Positions 1 through 5,610 of a stretch of 5,788 bases of DNA are shown one piece after another (the stretch's first letter is position 1; the number at the start of each line of letters is the position of its first letter). The stretch spans positions 1 to 5,788 of the forward strand of contig PWUB01000310.1 in the NCBI GenBank assembly GCA_003563755.1, in the 5' to 3' direction. The notes under the pieces are model-generated. The model was not told where the DNA came from. It searched no databases and saw only the letters and a list, made by a program, of their open reading frames with translations. Source of the DNA: Clostridia bacterium. GTDB taxonomy: Bacteria; Bacillota_E; SLMV01; PUMD01. Position numbers and translations under genes: made by a program.

Positions 1-707
1 CCGACGGCGAGGTAGACCACGGCCGTGAGCACCAGTATGCCCATGTCTCCGGCACCCAGCCGGATGAGGGGGGTCCCCTCCACCATCACCTGCCTGAGCA
101 TGCTGTTGCCCATGGCCACGGGAAGAAAACGTGCCAGGGGATACCTGCCGAGGGGGATGGTCAGAAAGATCACGAAAACAAACTGCATAATCTGAAAAGC
201 CGCCTGGATCCGCTTGTATATGAGGGCCAGCCCTCCCATGATGAAGCCCACTCCGTAGACGCTGGCCATGGTCAGAAGGAGCAGGGGCAGCATGCTGAAG
301 ACGTCGATGACCAGCCGCTGGCCGCTGGTGACCATCATCAGGGCCAGGATGATACTCAGAAGAACCAGCTGGATGAGGAGGTTGGACAGTAGGAAGGCGG
401 CGTTGACCCAGTGGAAACCCGACGGAGTCAGGTACATTTGCTCAAGGGTCCCCACCTGCGCCTCGTTCAGGAGGTGCCAGGACAAATCGGAGTAGGCCAT
501 TATGGCCACCATCCACACGAAGTACCCCACCACGAGTCCCTCGAGAGTGCTTCCCAGGTCCACGGCGCCCCCGAGGGACTGGGCCCCGAAGAACAGCAGG
601 CAGAACACGATGTACATGGTGACCAGCCCGGAGACGGTGTTAAAAAAGTACCGGCGCATGGTGATCAGGGTCTTTTTCATCGTACCGCGGAAGAGAATCC
701 AGCTCAT
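1..707 (-). CDS. ABC-2 type transporter permease, C-terminus cut off by window edge
   Basis: Membrane subunit of an ABC-2 family exporter, paired with the ATPase encoded just upstream on the same strand. Reading the minus strand from the ATG at 707 gives 235 uninterrupted codons to the window edge. Hydrophobic stretches fall at about residues 26-45, 56-72, 103-127, 135-160, 169-187 and from 222 on, which matches the six-helix ABC-2 plan, so only a short C-terminal tail should be missing. The cytoplasmic-loop motif GTLEQMYLTPSG (residues 86-97) is characteristic of ABC-2 permeases of the NodJ/drug-exporter type. The start overlaps the ATPase stop as ATGA (704-707), implying translational coupling. 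The substrate cannot be read from the sequence; drugs, lipids or polysaccharides are all handled by this family. Family call confident, function open. Confidence 0.88.
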   Translation of the reverse strand, partial: MSWILFRGTMKKTLITMRRYFFNTVSGLVTMYIVFCLLFFGAQSLGGAVDLGSTLEGLVVGYFVWMVAIMAYSDLSWHLLNEAQVGTLEQMYLTPSGFHWVNAAFLLSNLLIQLVLLSIILALMMVTSGQRLVIDVFSMLPLLLLTMASVYGVGFIMGGLALIYKRIQAAFQIMQFVFVIFLTIPLGRYPLARFLPVAMGNSMLRQVMVEGTPLIRLGAGDMGILVLTAVVYLAV

Positions 708-1708
708 CGCACACCACCCTCACTCATGTCAGTGCCATCGCTTTGGATGATGCTCAAGAAGGCCCGTTCAAGGTCGGGCTGATCGCGGTAGATGCCCTCG
801 ATGACCGCACCTGCGGCCCGCAGGGTGTCAACCAGCTCGTACAGGTCGCCGGGTTCGGCCACCTCCACCTCCAGGTCGCTCATGTGAGCCTTCCTGTGCA
901 GCTTCACCCGGGAGAACCTGGTCTCTAACCGGCCCAGATCTCCCGCGTCCAGATCGCCCGCCAGTTCTACGCGGTAAGCACGCGTCCTGAAGAGAGAAAG
1001 GAGGTTCTGCGTGGCGTCATCTACCACCACCGCACCCTCCTTGATGATGATGACGCGCTCGCATACGTCCTCGACCACCTTCATGTCATGGCTGGAGATC
1101 AGCACCGTCTTGTCCTCTTCCTCCACCAGGTCCCGCAGCATGGCCCTCATCTCGTGGGAGGTCTCGACATCAAGGCCCAGGGTGGGTTCATCCAGGAATA
1201 TCAGGGGAGCACGACGGGCCAGGGTGCACGCTATGGCCACCTTCTGCTTCATACCCTGGGAGAGCTCCATGACGGGCCGGTCCGCCCGACCCGCCAGGCC
1301 GAGTCTCTCCAGCAGGTGCTCGTGGTACGCACTGTCCTCGCGGGGGTCGCATCCGTGAATGCTCGCAAAATAGTCCATGTTCTCCCGGGGAGTCAGGCGC
1401 CAGTATACGTTGCGGCTGCCTTCGAGGACGGCGGCCATCAGTTTCATGGCCCGGCGGCGGTGGTGGTCCGCATTCCACCCGTACACCTCAACGTGCCCCT
1501 CGTCACGGGCAACCAGGCCCAGTATGCACTTGATGGTGGTCGACTTTCCAGCACCGTTGGGACCCAGGAGACCCAACACCGATCCCACGGGAACATCAAA
1601 ACTGATGCCCCGCACAGCTTCTACGTCATCCTGTCCCCGGCGCCTGAAGGTCTTCTTGAGGTCTTTTACCCTGAGCGCCAGGTGACCATCATCCGTTGCC
1701 CCCCTCAC
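704..1708 (-). CDS. ABC-2 exporter ATP-binding protein
   Basis: Nucleotide-binding subunit that hydrolyses ATP to power the adjacent ABC-2 permease. From the GTG at 1708 (334 aa) it shows Walker A GPNGAGKST (49-57), signature LSQGMKQK (149-156), Walker B LIFLDEP (169-175) and the switch histidine in SSHD (H207). The Q-loop position carries Glu (E96, in LEGSRNVYWRLTP) instead of the usual Gln. A C-terminal domain (about 243-325) resembles the accessory domain common in ABC-2 ATPases. The frame stays open to ATG codons at 1726 and 1744. I prefer GTG 1708 because GAGGGGG lies 7 bases upstream (1716-1722), whereas the promoter at 1750-1780 would start transcription almost on the 1744 ATG, leaving no leader. 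The 1744 start (346 aa) would require leaderless translation. The stop overlaps the permease start by 4 bases. Confidence 0.93.
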   Translation of the reverse strand: MRGATDDGHLALRVKDLKKTFRRRGQDDVEAVRGISFDVPVGSVLGLLGPNGAGKSTTIKCILGLVARDEGHVEVYGWNADHHRRRAMKLMAAVLEGSRNVYWRLTPRENMDYFASIHGCDPREDSAYHEHLLERLGLAGRADRPVMELSQGMKQKVAIACTLARRAPLIFLDEPTLGLDVETSHEMRAMLRDLVEEEDKTVLISSHDMKVVEDVCERVIIIKEGAVVVDDATQNLLSLFRTRAYRVELAGDLDAGDLGRLETRFSRVKLHRKAHMSDLEVEVAEPGDLYELVDTLRAAGAVIEGIYRDQPDLERAFLSIIQSDGTDMSEGGVR

Positions 1709-1715
1709 AACGATG

Positions 1716-1722
1716 CCCCCTC
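1716..1722 (-). promoter_or_regulatory. Ribosome binding site deciding the ATPase start
   Basis: GAGGGGG on the minus strand lies 7 bases before GTG 1708. The upstream ATG codons at 1744 and 1726 have no comparable purine-rich site, so this motif favours the shorter ATPase. Confidence 0.45.
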
Positions 1723-1749
1723 GCATTAAGAATCCCAAACTCATAGTGA

Positions 1750-1780
1750 AGTATAATTACATATAAATAAATATTGTCAA
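1750..1780 (-). promoter_or_regulatory. Sigma-70-type promoter of the ABC-2 exporter operon
   Basis: On the minus strand a perfect TTGACA -35 box (1775-1780) is followed after 19 bases by TATACT (1750-1755), five of six matches to the -10 consensus. The spacer is AT-only except for one G and slightly longer than the usual 17. The surrounding AT-rich island stands out from the GC-rich flanks. The predicted start site lies near 1743, immediately at the most upstream ATG of the ATPase frame. Seen in sequence; activity is inferred. Confidence 0.6.
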
Positions 1781-1954
1781 GGGCATCCCGCCAAAACTCG
1801 AAATTCGCCACATCGAAGCCAATGATCGCCATTTACCGATTCTACCTCCGAACGCTGCCGATCAAAAACAGCATCCGTCAGACTCGGCGAGGGATAACAG
1901 GAAATTACTGGGTAGAGCGCGAATACAGACTAGTGCCACGCCCAGCAGGCAGCG

Positions 1955-2305
1955 ATGGGAGGTATCCACTTGCCGAGGGAAGCAGTGGGACTGGCTTCAA
2001 CCGTCGGAGCGTTCATCCTCTTGGCGGTTGTCCTGGCAGCACAGGCGTGTCCTGCACACCACGTGACCACCCACCGGGGTGTTCTGGACCGGTTCGAGGG
2101 CACCGTCGGCGTCGTCCTGGTCGGAGATGATGAGGTTATCCTCGATGTGCCCCGCCGTTACCTACCAGAGCCTGCACGCGAGGGTGATGTTATCCTGATC
2201 TCTCTGCATCTCAGCGGGGTGGACACCCAGGATCTCCTTCGGGTCGCCCGGGGGCGTCTTGACAGGCTCGACATCGAGACAACAAGCCCCCGCACCTACC
2301 AGTAG
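1955..2305 (+). CDS. DUF3006 domain protein with N-terminal membrane segment
   Basis: Small protein of at most 116 residues. Residues about 41-107 match the DUF3006 pattern: RGVLDRFEG, VVLVGDDEVILDVPRRYLP, then REGDVI and a charged helical C-terminus. The family has no established biochemical function. Ahead of it residues 13-31 are strongly hydrophobic and end at a cysteine (C32, context AAQAC), so the domain is probably held outside the cell by an uncleaved anchor or a weak lipobox; the Gln at -2 makes lipidation doubtful. Three starts compete: ATG 1955 (weak GCAGG upstream), TTG 1970 (GGGAGG 7 bases upstream) and GTG 1985 (GAGG 6 bases upstream, but this removes the only basic residue before the hydrophobic stretch). 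It lies between the exporter and importer operons, transcribed alone or towards the importer. Domain recognition is from memory of the family, without a profile search. Confidence 0.75.
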   Translation: MGGIHLPREAVGLASTVGAFILLAVVLAAQACPAHHVTTHRGVLDRFEGTVGVVLVGDDEVILDVPRRYLPEPAREGDVILISLHLSGVDTQDLLRVARGRLDRLDIETTSPRTYQ

Positions 2306-2389
2306 CCGGGGCCGCCGTATCTGACAGCGAAGGGAGTTTTGCCCGTGCCGTGACGGAGAGATGACCCGCGGCCAATCCCCCGGAACCCC

Positions 2390-2417
2390 TTGCAAAGATA
2401 TCACAATGTGATATACA
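2390..2417 (+). promoter_or_regulatory. Candidate promoter P1 of the osmoprotectant transporter operon
   Basis: TTGCAA (2390-2395, four of six to the -35 consensus) and TATACA (2412-2417, four of six to the -10) are 16 bases apart. An overlapping TATACT (2418-2423) is a better -10 match but sits 22 bases from the -35. The predicted transcript would have a leader of roughly 100 bases before the importer ATPase. The assignment is helped by the palindrome that fills the spacer. Confidence 0.45.
2398..2414 (+). promoter_or_regulatory. Perfect 17-bp palindromic operator in the importer promoter
   Basis: ATATCACA-A-TGTGATAT is a perfect inverted repeat of 8-bp arms around a single base. It lies between the candidate -35 and -10 boxes and overlaps the -10, the classic place for a dimeric repressor. 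A partial extra copy of one half-site, GTGATA, recurs at 2427-2432, 19 bases after the first. The regulator is not in this window and I cannot assign it; osmoprotectant operons elsewhere are controlled by repressors such as GbsR/OpcR or BusR, but I do not claim a motif match. Confidence 0.55.
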
Positions 2418-2468
2418 TATACTAGCGTGATAGGAGTGTAACTCTGCCATCCAGACACGGCATGACGC

Positions 2469-2494
2469 AGGGCTCCGGTCAGTTGATGAGCCTT
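2469..2494 (+). other. Leader hairpin upstream of the importer ATPase
   Basis: AGGGCTC (2469-2475) can pair with GAGCCTT (2488-2494), including one G-U pair, around a 12-base loop, and is followed by TTCTTAC. It would form in the 5' leader of the P1 transcript and could act as a weak attenuator or be incidental. If translation really began at ATG 2462 the hairpin would be coding, which would weaken this reading. Confidence 0.25.
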
Positions 2495-2510
2495 TCTTAC
2501 TGTATATATA
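2483..2510 (+). promoter_or_regulatory. Possible second promoter P2 close to the ATPase start
   Basis: TTGATG (2483-2488) and TATATA (2505-2510), each four of six to consensus, are 16 bases apart. A transcript from here would begin near 2517, just ahead of the AAGGAG ribosome binding site, giving a very short leader and excluding starts at 2462 or 2486. Two promoters are common at osmotically regulated transporters, but this one rests on weak matches. Confidence 0.25.
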
Positions 2511-2518
2511 CCAAAGAC

Positions 2519-2524
2519 AAGGAG
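2519..2524 (+). promoter_or_regulatory. Ribosome binding site of the importer ATPase
   Basis: AAGGAG is the only good Shine-Dalgarno sequence near the N-terminus. It lies 3 bases before GTG 2528, 6 before CTG 2531 and 12 before GTG 2537. The ideal distance falls on the non-standard CTG codon. The upstream ATG codons at 2462 and 2486 have no such site. Confidence 0.5.
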
Positions 2525-2527
2525 CGT

Positions 2528-3697
2528 GTGCTGAAGGTGATCACCTTTGAAAACGTCTCCAAGGTCTACGAGGGCGAGCATGTAGCTGTTTCTGAGCTGT
2601 CAATGCAGGTCGACGAAGGCGAGCTGGTGGTCCTGATCGGACCCAGCGGCTGCGGTAAGACGACGACGCTGCAGATGGTAAACCGACTCGTTGAGCCGAC
2701 CGGGGGTCGCATACTCGTAAGCGGCAGGGACACGGCCGACTTCGACGCGGTCCAGCTGCGCCGCAGCATGGGTTATGTGATCCAGGAGATAGGGCTCTTC
2801 CCCCACATGACCGTGGCGGGGAACATAACCATCGTTCCAGAGCTGCAGGGTTGGAACCGCCAACGGAAGCAGGAGAGAGCCCACGAGCTCATGGAGCTGG
2901 TGGGCATGGATCCTGACATCTACCTCGACCGTTACCCCAGGGAGCTGAGCGGTGGTCAGCAGCAGCGCATCGGCGTGCTGCGCGCCCTCGCCGTCGATCC
3001 CGACATCCTCCTGATGGATGAACCCTTCGGCGCACTCGACCCCCTGACGCGGGACCAGCTCCAGGAGGAGCTGACCGGACTGCAGCACAGGGTCCGTAAG
3101 ACGGTGCTCTTCGTTACCCACGATATGGATGAGGCCCTGAAGATCGCCGATCGGGTGGCCCTGATGCGCGAAGGCATCCTGGTGCAGATAGACGCACCCG
3201 AAAAAATACAAAAAGACCCCGCCGACGGTTTTGTGTCCGAGTTCATCGGCACCGAGAGGATGATCCAGAGTCCCCTCGACGTCACCGTGGACGACGTGAT
3301 GCTCGACAGGATACCTACTGCCAGGCACACAACAGGCCTACAGGACGGCCTCGAAGCGATGAGAGAAGCCGGCGGTGACTTTTTGGCCATAGTTGATGGG
3401 CAGGAAAACTTCATCGGGATAGCCTCCGCTGACCGACTGCAGCGGGCCAGGAGTGAGGGCGGTGGCCCCTCCAAGATCGCCGATGTGCGGTACTCTTCGG
3501 GGGCTATAAGGCCCGACACCACCCTCATGGAGGCCGTGCACCAGCTCGCAGACACCAAAGATGGTGTAGTCGCTGTGGTAGGTGCAGACGGCCGCCTCGT
3601 GGGAACCCTGACCCGCGGCAGCCTTCCACGGATTCTCACCGACGAGCTGTGGCCCGTGGATGCATGTGACGGCAAGGAGAGTGAGACGGAATCATGA
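2528..3697 (+). CDS. opuCA: Osmoprotectant ABC transporter ATPase with tandem CBS domains
   Basis: ATPase subunit of a quaternary-ammonium-compound (betaine/carnitine/choline) importer, cytoplasmic face. Numbered from GTG 2528 (389 aa): Walker A GPSGCGKT (38-45), Q-loop glutamine 86 in VIQEIGLFPHMTV, signature LSGGQQQR (140-147), Walker B ILLMDEP (160-166), ALDPLTRDQL after it, and switch histidine 198. Two CBS domains follow at about 250-308 and 316-373; the length agrees with OpuCA/ProV relatives. In characterised OpuA/OpuC systems the CBS pair senses ionic strength or binds c-di-AMP; whether this one does is inference. The frame extends upstream to ATG 2486 and 2462 (411 aa), but homology of the type VITFENVSKVYEG begins only at 2537 and the AAGGAG site supports 2528, 2531 or 2537. 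The stop overlaps the permease start as ATGA. The gene symbol is by family resemblance. Confidence 0.93.
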   Translation: MLKVITFENVSKVYEGEHVAVSELSMQVDEGELVVLIGPSGCGKTTTLQMVNRLVEPTGGRILVSGRDTADFDAVQLRRSMGYVIQEIGLFPHMTVAGNITIVPELQGWNRQRKQERAHELMELVGMDPDIYLDRYPRELSGGQQQRIGVLRALAVDPDILLMDEPFGALDPLTRDQLQEELTGLQHRVRKTVLFVTHDMDEALKIADRVALMREGILVQIDAPEKIQKDPADGFVSEFIGTERMIQSPLDVTVDDVMLDRIPTARHTTGLQDGLEAMREAGGDFLAIVDGQENFIGIASADRLQRARSEGGGPSKIADVRYSSGAIRPDTTLMEAVHQLADTKDGVVAVVGADGRLVGTLTRGSLPRILTDELWPVDACDGKESETES

Positions 3698-4386
3698 CCA
3701 TGTTAACGGCACACACCGGACTCAGCGCCGGCCTCATCGGTACCATGATGGGGTTTTTCAAGCTGGTCGTCGAGCAGAGGGACTCTCTCTCAACGGCCCT
3801 GCAGGAACACATGATGCTGGTGGCCATACCCGTGGGATGTGCGGTCCTGGTGTCAATCCCCCTGGGGATCCTGGCCACTCGGAACCGGTACGTAGAGGTG
3901 CTGGCCATCGGTGCTGCCAACATCCTGCAGACGGTACCGAGCCTGGCCCTGATCGCCATCATGATCCCGCTGGGTCTCGGAATCGGGCGCAGACCTGCAT
4001 ACGTGGCCCTGTTTCTGTACGCGATACTCCCCATCTTGAGGAACACGTACGCGGGCATATCGGGCGTCGATGAATCACTCAAGCGTGCGGCCCGCGGCAT
4101 GGGCATGACTGACCTTCAGATGCTTCGCAAGGTCGAACTGCCGCTGGCGATGCCAGTCATAATGGCGGGACTCCGTACGTCGACGGTGATCATCATAGGG
4201 ACGGCGGTGCTGGCAGCCTACGTGGGCGGCGGGGGCCTCGGTCAGTTCATCATGATCGGCCTCGGTCTGATCAGGGACGACCTGATCCTCCTGGGTGCCA
4301 TCCCCAGCGCCATGCTGGCCCTGGTGGCGGATTTTGTGTTGGGTCGCGTCGAGGAATGGGTGACGCCGACCGGTCTGAAGATTTGA
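3694..4386 (+). CDS. opuCB: Osmoprotectant ABC transporter permease
   Basis: Inner-membrane channel subunit of the importer, 230 residues, the usual length for OpuCB/ProW-type permeases. Hydrophobic segments fall at about 41-61, 66-92, 101-117, 153-178 and 194-217. The segment with TVPSLALIAIM and LPILRNTYAGI (80-122) is characteristic of betaine/choline permeases. The EAA loop that docks on the ATPase is clear: AARGMGM (132-138), then VELPLAMP (147-154). ATG 3694 overlaps the ATPase stop by four bases, so translation is probably coupled; a purine patch GACGGAA lies just upstream. Relatives often begin nearer the MMGFFKLVVEQ segment, so ATG 3745 or 3748 is possible, though neither has a ribosome binding site. 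Only one permease gene is present, whereas many OpuC operons have two (opuCB and opuCD), so the channel is probably a homodimer as in ProU. Confidence 0.93.
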   Translation: MTMLTAHTGLSAGLIGTMMGFFKLVVEQRDSLSTALQEHMMLVAIPVGCAVLVSIPLGILATRNRYVEVLAIGAANILQTVPSLALIAIMIPLGLGIGRRPAYVALFLYAILPILRNTYAGISGVDESLKRAARGMGMTDLQMLRKVELPLAMPVIMAGLRTSTVIIIGTAVLAAYVGGGGLGQFIMIGLGLIRDDLILLGAIPSAMLALVADFVLGRVEEWVTPTGLKI

Positions 4387-4439
4387 ATCTAAGGGCAGCC
4401 TCAAACTGCGATGTTTTCGTCGTAAGCAAAGGGCGTGCA

Positions 4440-4454
4440 CCCGGATAGGCCGGG
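4440..4454 (+). other. Small hairpin after the permease gene
   Basis: CCCGG (4440-4444) pairs perfectly with CCGGG (4450-4454) around a five-base loop. No T-run follows. It is the first of two inverted repeats in the 200-base gap between the permease and binding-protein genes. Five-bp stems are common by chance in GC-rich DNA. Confidence 0.3.
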
Positions 4455-4517
4455 CCGCCTGTATCGAAATCGACAACCATACGGGGATCCCGGAACGAGA
4501 GAAACGATAAGAGCCGC

Positions 4518-4554
4518 GGTGCCCCCGGGTACCCCGTCGACTACACAGGGCACC
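4518..4554 (+). other. Intercistronic inverted repeat before the binding-protein gene
   Basis: GGTGCCC (4518-4524) pairs perfectly with GGGCACC (4548-4554) across a 23-base loop that itself holds the palindrome GGGTACCC (4527-4534). No T-run follows, so it is not a classical terminator. It ends 15 bases before the ribosome binding site of the lipoprotein gene. Intercistronic hairpins next to binding-protein genes often stabilise or set the dosage of that segment of mRNA; that role is inferred here. Confidence 0.4.
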
Positions 4555-4568
4555 CGTGAGAATCCCCT

Positions 4569-4575
4569 AAGGAGG
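4569..4575 (+). promoter_or_regulatory. Strong ribosome binding site of the binding-protein gene
   Basis: AAGGAGG is a full-strength Shine-Dalgarno sequence 11 bases before ATG 4587. It is stronger than that of either upstream transporter gene, consistent with the excess of binding protein over membrane subunits that such importers usually need. Confidence 0.7.
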
Positions 4576-4586
4576 CATATACAGAG

Positions 4587-5528
4587 ATGTTCCGCAGCGA
4601 CCGCAGGAAGCTGACTCTGACCGCCATCGTCCTGGCCATTATGCTGGTAGCAGGTGCGACCGCCGGATGCGGCGAACCTGTCGACGACGACCCCGATGCG
4701 CCCCGCGGTGAGCTCGTCATCGGTTCGAGCACGTTCTCGGAGCCGTGGATCCTGGGAGAAATAGCGAAAGTCCTGCTCGAAGATGCCGGCTTTGAAGTGG
4801 AACACATGATCGGGTTCCAGGGAGCCACCCTGATGCACTCGGCCACGTTGGGAGGCGAGCTCGACATCTACCCGAGCTGGACGGGAACCCAGTTCACGGG
4901 CGTCCTCGAGATGGAAGTCACCGAGGAGTGGCGTGACCCCGAGAAGGTCTACGACTACGTGTACGACGAGTTCCAGGAGCAGTTCGACCAGACCTGGTCG
5001 CCTCCCCTGGGCTTCAATAACACCTACGCCCTCGCCGTCCGCAGCGACTTCGCAGAGGAGCACGGACTCGAAACCACGTCCGATCTTCGGGACCTGGCAC
5101 CCGACCTGGTGATCGCAACCGACCCGACCTTCCAGGAGCGGATCGGCGACGGCTACAACGACATGCTGGATCACTACGACATGGAGTTCGGTGAGGTTGT
5201 GGGCATGGACTACGGCCTCATGTACCGTGCCGTCGCCCAGGGCGATGTCGATGTGGCGGTGGCGTACACCACGGACGGGCGCGTCGTGGCCATGGACCTG
5301 GCGATACTCGAGGACGACCTCCTCTTCTTCCCGCCGTACGATGGGGCAATGGTCATGAGAAACGAGATACTGGAGCAGTATCCGGACATCGAGGAGATCC
5401 TCTCGGTCATGTGGGGTGCCTTTGACGAGGAGACGATGGGCGCACTCAACGCCGAGGTGGATGTCCACGAGCGAGAATACACCGACGTGGCCCGCGAATT
5501 CGCAGAGGAAATGGGCTGGATAGACTGA
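4587..5528 (+). CDS. opuCC: Osmoprotectant-binding lipoprotein (OpuAC-type substrate-binding protein)
   Basis: Extracellular solute receptor that captures a quaternary ammonium osmolyte and passes it to the permease; 313 residues, typical of OpuCC/OpuBC/OsmF proteins. The N-terminus has basic residues (R3, R6, R7, K8), a hydrophobic core (10-26) and a lipobox-like TAGC with Cys28, followed by an acidic linker (29-39). The OpuAC-type domain (about 41-313) carries family motifs: GSSTFSEPWILGEI (46-59), DIYPSWTGT (93-101, where relatives commonly have YPEYTGT), FNNTYALAV (143-151), GDVDVAVAYTTDGR (219-232) and FFPPYDGAMVMRNEILEQYP (247-266). Aromatic residues within these motifs are plausible ligand-cage residues. 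The protein is strongly acidic, which could reflect a saline habitat or just exposure outside the cell. It follows the permease by 200 bases and may be partly independently expressed. Choice among betaine, choline, carnitine or ectoine cannot be made by eye. Confidence 0.93.
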   Translation: MFRSDRRKLTLTAIVLAIMLVAGATAGCGEPVDDDPDAPRGELVIGSSTFSEPWILGEIAKVLLEDAGFEVEHMIGFQGATLMHSATLGGELDIYPSWTGTQFTGVLEMEVTEEWRDPEKVYDYVYDEFQEQFDQTWSPPLGFNNTYALAVRSDFAEEHGLETTSDLRDLAPDLVIATDPTFQERIGDGYNDMLDHYDMEFGEVVGMDYGLMYRAVAQGDVDVAVAYTTDGRVVAMDLAILEDDLLFFPPYDGAMVMRNEILEQYPDIEEILSVMWGAFDEETMGALNAEVDVHEREYTDVAREFAEEMGWID

Positions 5529-5540
5529 GCTGTTCGAGGG

Positions 5541-5569
5541 CGTGGGCGGCGGGATGGCCGCCGCCCACG
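5541..5569. terminator. Strong hairpin between convergent genes, probable bidirectional terminator
   Basis: CGTGGGCGGCGG (5541-5552) and CCGCCGCCCACG (5558-5569) form a perfect 12-bp GC-rich stem with a 5-base loop. It starts 12 bases after the binding-protein stop and lies 41 bases beyond the stop of the convergent minus-strand gene, where a shared terminator is expected. No T-run follows on either strand, so termination would depend on the stem alone or the element may mainly protect the 3' end of the mRNA. Confidence 0.65.
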
Positions 5570-5610
5570 ACTTCAACGCCGATGGGCCCGCAGACGGTCA
5601 TGGCACCCCG

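Noticed and set aside
1088..1729. A 213-codon plus-strand open frame opposite the exporter ATPase
   Set aside because: It is antisense to a gene with all ABC ATPase motifs; no independent start signal or domain was seen.
1774..2130. A 118-codon plus-strand open frame upstream of and overlapping the DUF3006 gene
   Set aside because: Its sequence is low-complexity Arg/Gly/Pro-rich at the C-terminus, has no ribosome binding site and overlaps the recognised DUF3006 frame.
2286..2312. Possible terminator after the DUF3006 gene (GCCCC pairing with GGGGC)
   Set aside because: Only five pairs, the stem begins inside the coding region and no T-run follows.
2398..2414. CRP/FNR-type binding site
   Set aside because: The half-sites are inverted relative to the CRP consensus (TGTGA then TCACA with a 6-base gap) and separated by one base, so this factor is not supported.
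2162..2581. A 139-codon minus-strand open frame across the importer promoter
   Set aside because: It runs through the palindrome and promoter and both neighbouring genes, with no recognisable domain.
2600..3328. A 242-codon minus-strand open frame inside the importer ATPase gene
   Set aside because: It lies wholly opposite conserved ABC ATPase motifs, and its composition is that of a reverse-strand shadow.
4401..5576. A 391-codon open frame on the minus strand opposite the binding-protein gene
   Set aside because: It is the antisense shadow of a clearly recognised gene in GC-rich DNA; its translation shows no family motif and is unusually rich in His, Val and Arg.
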